64,000 nt of DNA from positions 6,145,501-6,209,500 of the forward strand of contig CM065646.1 of NCBI GenBank assembly GCA_033220425.1, read 5' to 3'. Below, one piece after another: positions 55,701-64,000 of the stretch. Source of the DNA: Lepraria neglecta. Taxonomy: Eukaryota; Ascomycota; Lecanoromycetes; Lecanorales; Stereocaulaceae. The first letter of the stretch is position 1. Every line of letters starts with the position of its first letter. The notes below the pieces were generated by a model that was given only the letters and a program-made list of their open reading frames with translations, had not been told where the DNA came from and did not search any database. A program made the translations under genes and the position numbers.

Positions 55701-57088
55701 ACAAGGCTAGATAGGTCGTTAAAGGATTCAGGCAGATCTATAGTATTGACTATAATGAGACCTTCTTAAGTACTACCAAAGTAACTGCGGTAAGAATACT
55801 TATAGCCCTCTGCGCTAAGTACGACTACGAGATAGAGTAATTAGATGTTATTACTACCTTCCTAGAGTTATCCCTAAAAGAGGAAGTATAGGTCGAGTAA
55901 CCCTATAGTTTTACTAATGGGAACCGTAACGATACTTGCCGACTCCGCCGTACACTATACGGATTAAAATAGTCTCCCCGCGAGTAGTATACTACTATTC
56001 GAGAGTTTATAGAGTCTATTAGGTATACGAGACTTATAAAGGACCACTTAATCTTCACCTATAAGAATGGTATAATAGTTACTATTTACGTGGACGACAT
56101 ACTTATATACGCCCCTAACAAGCAATTGATCTCAGAATTTAAGACATAGTTAGATGGACGCTTCCGAATGAAACATCTCGGCGATATCAACTGGTATCTA
56201 GGAATGTCAATTATACGGGATCGTCCTAATCGCACTATCTACATTAACCAGACTGTATACGCCAAGTAGCTGATTACTCAGCTAGATATAGAGGACTGCT
56301 ATCTAGTCACCTCTCCTATAGATAGAGGCAACGATATAACTGCGGCGCCAAAGGACTATACCGCAAATGAGGAGGAAGCAGAAGGCTACCGTTCCCTGGT
56401 AGGTACTCTCCAGTAGTTAGTTACTATGACACGCCCGGATCTTGTATACGCAGTTAGCAAATGTGGACGCTATTCAAACAACCCTATAACCGAGTATTTC
56501 AATACCGCCAAGCGGATTGCTAAATATCTAGCCGGAACTACCGATATTAGACTCCGCTATAGACCTGGAGATATTACCGAAGGAGTTAATCCTGGTAGTA
56601 AGCTTATTGGATAGACGGATTCTTCGTAGGTAGATAACAAGGATACATCCTATATAATATCGGGCTACGTCTTTCAATTATAGAATGGACTAATCAGCTA
56701 GTCAAGCAAATTGCAGATACTATATACCGACTTAACTGCAGAGGCTGAATATATAGCCTAAGTAAACGCCGCTAAAGAATCTCTCTTTGTAGGGCCCCTA
56801 CTCAATAAAATGGGCTATAATAAAGACAACTTAATACCTATAAGGCTAATAGGAGATAACCAATCAGCGATCAAGCTTGCTACAAACCCGGTGAATTATA
56901 CTCGAATAAAGCATATACGTAATAAGTTCTATTTAGTACGCGAAATGGTCTCAGAAACCGGCGAACTTACCGTCGATTACGCTAATACCTCAGATATAGT
57001 TACTAACGGAATGACCAAACCAATTACCCCAAACGACTTCTCCCCTTTTAGATACAAGCTTGGACTATCTCCGAGTGTAATTAGATAG
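52767..57088 (+). pseudogene. Copia Gag-Pol polyprotein (one frameshift, many RIP stops)
   Basis: Single polyprotein starting at an ATA that was probably ATG (ESTTYKIEKLKGAKNWPRFE). Gag reaches about 53500 and a basic region follows. Protease site VYIDTASDVYTL is at 53853-53888. GAG-pre-integrase block WDEQYRRLGYLG-like is near 54270 (Gln as TAG). Integrase spans about 54480-54930. A run of six G at 55188-55193 has gained a base and shifts the frame; the intended continuation is acidic (GEDEFDENDS). RT runs from about 55580, with an intact YVDD at 56087-56098. RNase H: TDSS, LTAEAEYIA, GDNQSAIKLATNPVNYTRIK, ending DFSPFRYKLGLSPSVIR. Stops are largely Gln or Trp positions. Confidence 0.9.
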
Positions 57089-57139
57089 GGATTTAGATAT
57101 TGTGGTGGACCTCGCCGCCGTCGATTTCAAATGGGAGCA

Positions 57140-57320
57140 TTAGCATTATATGGTGGAATCTCTAGCGGTACCCCTTACACTAAGCCTAAAGCGGTTAGCG
57201 TAGTATTCACGCACGAAAAGTGTATTTACTTTCTACACGCGACTCTATAGAGTTAGCAATAGTATGCAATGAATATAGTTCTTCTTATATGAATTTATTA
57301 GCAAGTATATATACTAAAGA
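57140..57320 (+). repeat. 3' LTR of the Copia element
   Basis: Preceded by the purine-rich AAATGGGAGCATTAGC. It differs from the 5' LTR by only a few transitions (e.g. TACGCG against CACGCG), all in the RIP direction. Confidence 0.82.
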
Positions 57321-57324
57321 TTAT

Positions 57325-58300
57325 ATCGAAATAGAGTATATAATATATTCTGGTCGTCTCGTCCGGTTGAATCGATAGGATACTAAACGCTTACCGAGAC
57401 CATCTACTGGTAGCAGCAGAATGCTTTATAGTATATAGCTTGGCTTTTAGTTATAGAGCGCTATTAAAGCTACAGGGTCCGTAGAAAGGTTATAATCGAG
57501 TATCTTTAAAGAAATTATCTATTATACCGCTAGATAGTCGGGTATTATATATCTATAAAGCTAGAGTATAATTAGCTTCTGAATGGAAAGGGTGCCAGTC
57601 CGGGTTCGACTCAGGTATTAACTCGGATATCGACTCGGACAGGGGTATAGATAACGACTCGGCTAGGGTTATATTCTCTTCCTCTAAAGGCCTCCCGTTA
57701 CCTCGCTCCTATAGGTAGTACTCTATAGAGCTAACGGTCAAGGTAGAGATAGTATCTATAGTACTTAACGCCGTTATCGACTTCGATTAATCGAGTACTA
57801 TATCTAGCTTATCTTACTAGTACTAGATATTATTAGTAGAGTCGGTAAGTTCAAGTAATCGCCCTAGAGTATCGTTATCCATTAAAATAGTCAGGTCCTC
57901 CTAGGGGACTTATCTACCTTCGCCCTTACGGGGACTATCGCCGATTATATCGACCTCGTCTCTTTAGCGTTTATAAATAGGGCCCTCGACTTTATCTTCG
58001 TTAAGGTATACCTATCTCCTACGCGTCTAATTGGGGTCCCGGCCCTTATAGCGTAGTAGATACCTAGTTAGGCCACTTCCGCTGCTGTACTGCTTCTGGT
58101 AATATTTATACTATCGATCCATCTGGCTTAGACGTAATATAGAGGTATTATTATCGAGATTAACGCGTCTAGGCAGGTATTAGTAAATATATTCGCTACT
58201 AGATCCTTCAAGCTAACCCGCTATAGGTTAGGATAAATCTATCCTTACGTCGCCTTATATAGCCTATTTTTAACTATTACTATCAATCAAATTATAATAT
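57325..58300 (-). pseudogene. Plavaka-like transposase, N-terminal part
   Basis: Minus-strand sequence upstream of the Copia insertion. An acidic, Ser/Glu-rich leader (ITLAESLSIPLSESISELIP) precedes PDWHPFHSEANYTLAL and then YNTRLSSGIIDNFFKD. In fungal Plavaka-type transposases an acidic leader is followed by a Y-x-PF-xS-x6-A-x-W block of this type. The plus-strand sequence at 57605-57665 contains four ACTCGG-type cores that encode the Ser/Glu stretch. The start is not clear; coding signal fades near 58300. Confidence 0.5.
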
Positions 58301-58980
58301 ATATATAGTAGAGTATCGTCCTATAGAAGGTATTAATTAATAGATAGTTTAAGAGGATTTTCTTTCTATACGATATATTTAATAAACGCCCTAGTTACTT
58401 ATCTTATTAGGAAATATAATTAGTTATAAACCTTATATTATATACTCCTATTACCAAAATATATATCTAAGTCAAACTTAGATTATTTTTATAATAGAGT
58501 ACTTAATTAAGACTTATATTTTAAAGAACGGAAGAAGAAATCTAATTAATCTTTATAAGTAGATAATAAGTTTTAATACTCTATCTTTACTAGATATTAG
58601 GTATTAAGTATAAAGCTAGATATAGTACGTTTAAAATCAGCTATTCGCTTTCTACGTACTATATATATATAAGTTCCACTTTTAATTAATATCTTTATCT
58701 ATTATATTAAAGCTTACTTCAATCTTTCGACGGCTAAACTTACCTACTTATAACTACTCCGACGTGCTATTCTATAGAGAAGGGTCTATATCGCCTAACT
58801 GTATTAAGTATTAAACTATTTCGTAACGTATTTACCTTACTAGTATTATATTTACTAACTACCGACCAATCGCTATTATAAATAAAAACCCGGTATAGAC
58901 CCTACTAGTCGTATTACCCGCTTTATCCCTCTAACTCAGCGAAGAATCCTTAACTTCTCCCTATTTTATTCGTCCTATTA
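58301..58980. other. AT-rich spacer without recognisable gene
   Basis: No frame longer than about 30 codons without a stop and no repeat shared with the rest of the window. It may hold the 5' end of the Plavaka-like element. Confidence 0.4.
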
Positions 58981-58984
58981 TTAT

Positions 58985-60400
58985 TATTCTTATTATAGAT
59001 ATATTAGAATCATCTATAATATTATCTAATATAGCCGGTCCTTCTCTAATCGACCCTCAGGTCGATATAACGCCAGAGCCTGCGCCAACCGAGGCCAATT
59101 TCTATATACTTATTGGCAGGCTAAAGTCTAGCAATCGGCCTAGAATCCTATAGAACCTCCCCAATGTCCGTAGAGGCTTACGGTACAGTAATAGCTTATT
59201 TAATACCCTCCGTCAAGTACTTGAAGACCGCCTATAGGGTACTACTATTTAGGGCGAAAATCTTCGAGATTCTAGCTAGGACTTCACCAAGGTCCTTAAC
59301 TCCGTTACTACTAACTTTATTCTACCTAACTATATACTACCTTTTAGAGACGAAGCAATATATATACTCGTAAGACTACTTAATAAAGTACCTAGAGTAG
59401 CTAACCGATATACTAGTAAACAACCCTTAGAGGAGTCTTACGACTCGTTTAGTTCAAAAAAGCCTAGATACGATAATACCTATACTAAGAAACCCGATTA
59501 TACTAGACCATTCTTTATACCAGCTCTAGCCCTAGATAATACCTACCTACCTTATATTATCCTTAGAATCGATTATACGCGCGATAATAAATTCTATCTT
59601 GTCCAACTACGGTATATTATACGTAATACTTCGCTTACTAACGCTAACTAGCTCTAGGACCAACTTAGTTATAATACTCTAATCTAGTTCCTAGAAACCA
59701 AGAAATTCTAGACCGCCGAAGATAATACCCGGGGGAGTACCCTTATCTATATATCTAATAGGATTATAGAGGTAACTACAAACGAAGATCTACAAAATAC
59801 TATCCGCGACGTATATTCACGTAGTTACCGGCGCTACGAGCTTTATATTGTACAAGGGGCACTCTATTAGTTATACCACGTCAATTAATAGTTAGGATAT
59901 TAACTAACAGGTGTAATAGCATCTATCAAGGGCAATACGGCCTATCTAAATTAACCTTACCGAGGTAGTTTTACCCTCTCCTACCGCTTAAAACATTCTT
60001 CTCTTATAGTAGGATCTAAAGGGAAAACCCCTAATATATAGGATCCTCTAGGTAAAGACCCTACTGCCTCTTCTACCAAACCCTCTACCCTAAAGCCTTT
60101 TATCGATCCTTCCCTTCTTACTAATAAGTATACTAGTCTATCTATCGGGAATCTAAAGGAGTCTATAGATATTAGCTCTAGCTTAGATAGTAGTAGCGGT
60201 ATAAATAATAAGGAAGAGAATAATAGAAAGGAAGGGGATTTAATAGATAAGGACGAGTAGAAGGCGTTACAGATTAATAAGGCCTATATAGGTAGGACTC
60301 CAGGGTTATATAATATCGAGATAGGTAGGGTAGTAGTAGCTAGAGTAGCTATAAAAGATATAGAGGCGTTAGAACAGGAGGATTATAATAGGATATAAGT
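58985..60400 (+). pseudogene. Degenerate coding region, not identified
   Basis: Reading through stops on the plus strand gives a long compositionally protein-like sequence: DPQVDITPEPAPTEANFYIL, then NVRRGLRYSNSLFNTLRQVL, VTTNFILPNYILPFRDEAIY and, towards the end, a Ser/Lys/Asp-rich part and IEVGRVVVARVAIKDIEALEQ-like sequence. The Pro-rich start and charged, helical body would suit a transposon-encoded Gag-like or regulatory protein. I see no zinc knuckle or enzyme motif. Only a few stops per 100 codons occur, mostly TAG at Gln-like positions, so the frame assignment is fairly solid although the identity is not. Confidence 0.4.
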
Positions 60401-61490
60401 ACTTTAGCCTCTACCTTATTATTTACTTACTACTAAATACTACCCTAGCGTTAATATAACTAAGGTAGAGGACTATCTACAATAGTCCCAGAAAACGTAG
60501 TAGTATATAGAGTTATTATTCTAACTGCAGAAGGGAAACCAGTCTATTAAGAATATACGAACCCTCTATAGGTTATTATCTATTATAGCCCCTAACGGCA
60601 AGATAAAAAAGATTATACTATATATTCATTAACTCTACTACGCTGCTTAGATATACCGGTATACTTACTAGTAGGGGGGGTATTAATAGAGACGATCCCG
60701 GCTTTAGTAAGGTTCGTATCTATTCCTAGCTTTTAATAAAACCTGCTATCAACTCGGACAATACTAATATCCGACTCGAACTAGACTCTAACGATTTTTA
60801 TTATATATATTCTTAAGTATTAACTCTCCTTATAATAGCGCGAGGTTTTCAAAATATATAAGTAGGATTATAAAAATCTCGAATAGTTTAAAGCGTTAAT
60901 CTATTATACTAAGTATCTCCTACCCTCGAAATTAAAGGTATAGAGCGGTAATAATATATATATCTCTACTAATAAATAGGATATCGGTTATCTATATATC
61001 GAGAAAAGCGCCGCCTATTTAACTAGCGTACTAAAGTAAGGTATTATTCTTATTATCGTACTAGTAAAAGTAATAGGTAACTAGTTATAAGAGTAGACAA
61101 AGATAATTAATACTTAATATCTAATATTGAAGCTATAGTACTTCTATACCTATACAGGCAAAATATATAATAATATTAACGCTACCCTACTTATATCGGA
61201 AAATACTAAACTACTTCGATATAAAAAGGATAGAAAACCTAAATCTAGATAGGAGTATATTCTACTCCTTATAACTAAAGGCTTATATAATAGGTATATT
61301 AAGGAAGTACTATAGGACTCTAAGTCTCTATTCGTCTATAACTTCTATATCAGCTAGATCTTTATTAACGAATTCTATAAGATAAGGATAGTAAAGGGTA
61401 AATATCCTAAGATAGTCCTTAGTATTAAGGATAAGATTAGTGCCTAAATCCTAGTAAAAATACTAGAGGATAACGAGAACGAGTAGAATA
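60401..61490 (+). other. Mixed remnant, coding signal weak
   Basis: A short plus-strand piece near 60460-60660 reads NITKVEDYLQ and IKNIRTLYRLLSIIAPNGKI through stops. A G7 run at 60674-60680 and the sequence AATATCCGACTCGAACTAG at about 60765 follow. From 60840 to 61490 I cannot settle on a frame. Confidence 0.3.
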
Positions 61491-63200
61491 CTATAGATAA
61501 TCGGCGTATGAAAATATACCTATTATCTTTACCCTAGGTATAGGGTTTCTCCGCTATACTATAGATACGCGACCTAACTAACTACTTAGCTATAATCTAT
61601 ATAATTAAGTAGCCTTAGTAGTGCGCCGTTAAAGAGTATCGATATATAACTTATAACGAAGTCGAGGTTATTAGGAAACTAACCGCTAGCTACTAAAAGC
61701 GAAAGAATCCGGTTAATAAGAGCGAGAATAATAAGAATATCGCAGATATAAAGGCTATCTTAAACTCTATCGAAATCAAGCGGATACCTATAACTATAGA
61801 TATTAATAGGACTACTAAGCTTATTAAGCTACCTCCGCACAAGACTCGTTATATTATATACTTACTTAATCTAGAGTAAAAGGCAGCTCTTTGCGCTGAG
61901 GATTAGAGGATCCAAGATATAGTAAAAGCCGAATATACTAGAGAATATATAATTACTCGCAAGGCTGGCAAGGAGATACCTGCGCCAACGACTACTAACT
62001 ACTTTAAATATATATATGAACTACGCGCCGCTACTATAGTCTCAAGCCTTCTAGGATTCGCTCGGCTCGATAACCTATCTCTATATGCGGATAAGCTTAA
62101 AGGGGGGGATTTATATAATGGCGGCGAGGGTCGTACGAACTTTACAGAGTTAGCTAATCTAAGAGAAGACTAGACTAAATACCCGCTAGCTAGCATCTAT
62201 ATCTATTATATTGAATATTTTATTAATAATAGTCCGAAGTTAGTTATATTAAAGGATTTAATTATTAAACTAAGGGAGGACATCGTCGGAAGACCGCAAT
62301 AACTATCTATAATTACCAAGCTATCTACTACTATATATATTCTAGCGATAGTAGGTCTATAGCTCTTCCGCTATTTCGCCTTGGCTTTATACTAACCTTA
62401 CTCTAGTAGTTTAAAAGGTATTATCCTAATAAATGACTATAGCGTAGCTCAGCTTTACCTTCTAGGAAACGAGATAAATTATTCGTATAGATATACCAAG
62501 GAGATAACTATTATCACTTTATTCCCCCTATAAACTACGTTCTTAAAACCGGTATTACCCTTACCTATACCTCTAGAAGCGTAAATATAGATACGAACTA
62601 GATAAAGTGCTATAGGATTTAATACTATAGGCGGGTTATTCAGTAGTAATAGTAAAGATAGAAGGTATATAAATACAGTATATTTCTAGATAAGGTAAAG
62701 GGATCTTGATTCGATTATTATCTAGATAGGTAGATAGAAAGCTCTTAGTAAGAGTAGATATAATATAATAGAATTAACCTATAGGTATTGCCAGCAGTAA
62801 ATTTAAGGACTAGTTTAAATATTATAAATAGTAGACCCCGTTATTCGAATTAGAGACTAGAGAAACTATACTATTTAACTTAACGTTACTGAGATAATAT
62901 TTATATCCCAGAATCCCGCTATAAAGACCCAGCTAATACTACCCGCCGCTTTTCCCAACCTAGATTTATCTTCTCTAATAAATCTAAACGCTGTCACCGC
63001 TATAGAGGATATAGTTCTACTAACTTAATATATATCCGCTAGTAGAGATTCTCTTTATAGGACGTATTATAAATAGAAGGAGGTATCTAATCGTTATTAA
63101 CCAAGTTAAAGAACTAATTCAATCGGTTAAGCTAATAATGTAACTCTATATCCTATCTATATAACTTAAGAGCCAGCGGCAAAGTATATATTATTAATAC
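61490..63200 (+). pseudogene. Second degenerate coding region, not identified
   Basis: Plus strand. Relatively few stops over about 1.5 kb: TTKLIKLPPHKTRYIIYLLN, KAGKEIPAPTTTNYFKYIYE, IVSSLLGFARLDNLSLYADK, GEGRTNFTELANLREDQTKY-like and SSLKGIILINDYSVAQLYLL. The balanced composition argues for a real former protein. I recognise no catalytic motif. It could be the same former gene as 58985-60400 or a second gene of one transposon. Confidence 0.35.
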
Positions 63201-63519
63201 GAATCTAGTGAGTCCGGCTCCGTATATATTCATCGATGGATACTCGAGTAGGTAGTATCTAAGGTCTTAAGGTCCCGGGCTAATAGGGCGGAGGCGGCGT
63301 ATACTTATCGAGGATATAGCAGAAACGGCGATATTCGTTATACGTAGGAGAACTATAGCTAGAGATATAGTCCTAGTAGTAACCTGTTCGAAAAGGTAGG
63401 AAATTTTCGTTCGACTCGGATAGACTTTTATCCGACTCGGCTAAGTTTCTATCTAACTTAGTTAATAGTCTTTAAGCTAACTCGATTTTATATTAATATT
63501 ATATTAATTAAAATAATAC

Positions 63520-64000
63520 GATAATAATACGCTAAAGGAGCCTATCCCTTTCTAAAAACCTTCGCCTTCTTCCCCTAAGAACCTCGCCTATCTAGCTACC
63601 TATAACTAGCTATATCATCGTAGATTATACTCCTTAATACCTTATACTACCTTATTACTAGTAAAGACCCTTATATATATTAGATAGATAATAGAGATCT
63701 TCTAATAATAGCTAAGATAAAGGGAGAATAACTAGTAGCTACTAGAAAAGCCTAGGAGACTAAAGCGAATAAGCGAAAGGTACGATTCGAACTAAGTAAC
63801 TTATTCTATATATTAATATATTAGTAGATTAAGGCTATTAAAGAAAAGTAGCTAGAACCTAAGAGAAGTATCGAAGAGGACAATAGAGTAGTAGAGCCTA
63901 GGAAATATCAAAGATATAATAGTAACCTTAGTAAGGATATCTCTGAAAAAATACACGAAGAAGAGGTCTCTTTAAAGATAACTAGCGTTAAGGATATTAA
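63520..64000 (+). pseudogene. Degenerate coding region running off the window
   Basis: Plus-strand frame with stops at Gln-like positions: AYPFLKTFAFFP, ATRKAQETKANKRKVRFELS-like sequence, then IKAIKEK, SIEEDNRVVEPRKYQRYNSN and SEKIHEEEVSLKITSVKDI up to the last base. Charged and lysine-rich. Identity unknown, and the rest lies outside the window. Confidence 0.35.

Larger units (their letters stand above)
52425..57323 (+). mobile_element. Ty1/Copia retrotransposon, nearly complete
   Basis: Plus-strand element of about 4.9 kb with near-identical LTRs of about 170-185 bases. Copia order is protease, integrase, RT, RNase H. CA/TG depletion is weaker than in the chromoviruses, so it is younger or less exposed to RIP. 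Two readings of its ends are possible: LTR from TTAGCATTATA with flanking TATCG (52420-52424 and 57324-57328), or LTR from TGGTGGAATC with flanking TTATA (52431-52435 and 57321-57325). Confidence 0.88.
42400..58300 (-). mobile_element. Plavaka-like DNA transposon remnant, split twice
   Basis: Old minus-strand element in three pieces: about 58300-57325 (N-terminal), 52430-49765 (core) and 43190-42400 (C-terminal). Copia and chromovirus E4 lie between them. The E4 target duplication CGTAG joins the second and third pieces exactly. Terminal inverted repeats were not identified, so both outer limits are estimates. Assignment rests on the order of conserved blocks in the transposase remnant. Confidence 0.5.

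Noticed and set aside
59164-59373. 69-codon open frame on the plus strand
   Set aside because: Out of frame with the longer degenerate coding region around it, so taken as a shadow.

Overview
This window looks like a transposon graveyard from a filamentous ascomycete (Pezizomycotina-type) genome. I find no intact host gene, rRNA or tRNA. Most of it is AT-rich, full of TA dinucleotides and poor in CA/TG. Coding remnants carry CAG/CAA-to-TAG/TAA stops, Cys-to-Tyr, His-to-Tyr and Asp-to-Asn changes, which is the footprint of repeat-induced point mutation (RIP, CpA to TpA). The species cannot be named from this.

Layout, left to right. 1-10251: Ty3/Gypsy chromovirus copy E1 (minus strand, left end outside the window). 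It is interrupted by a two-gene Tc1/mariner element (3265-7256, TA duplication) and a solo LTR (7343-7776). 10252-12110 and 22049-22600: gag/protease region of a different LTR element, D. This is split by chromovirus E2 (12111-22043, TTATA duplication), which itself contains a little-mutated LTR element with gag only (13517-16663, TCTTG duplication). 22830-37066: plus-strand chromovirus E3, whose pol is split by an autonomous Helitron (24965-33691). The Helitron holds a solo LTR (26662-27122) and a short second Helitron (27889-28892). 37067-37950: 3' end of another chromovirus, F. 37951-41706: pogo/Fot1-like DNA transposon with long inverted repeats, interrupted by a third Helitron. About 42400-58300: a minus-strand Plavaka-like DNA transposon, split by full-length chromovirus E4 (43191-49764, CGTAG duplication) and by a Ty1/Copia element (about 52425-57323). 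59000-64000: degenerate coding sequence that I could not assign.

Two observations stand out. First, every chromovirus 3' end visible here has, between the chromodomain and the polypurine tract, a reading frame on the strand opposite to pol. It encodes a small protein with a C-x2-C-x6-C motif followed by a likely coiled coil, and it is recognisable in five copies, one of them quite divergent. Second, the Tc1/mariner element carries a second, convergent gene of about 2.4 kb of unknown function. The nesting and target duplications also allow part of the insertion history to be ordered.

All coordinates, translations and boundaries were read by eye. No alignment or database search was run.
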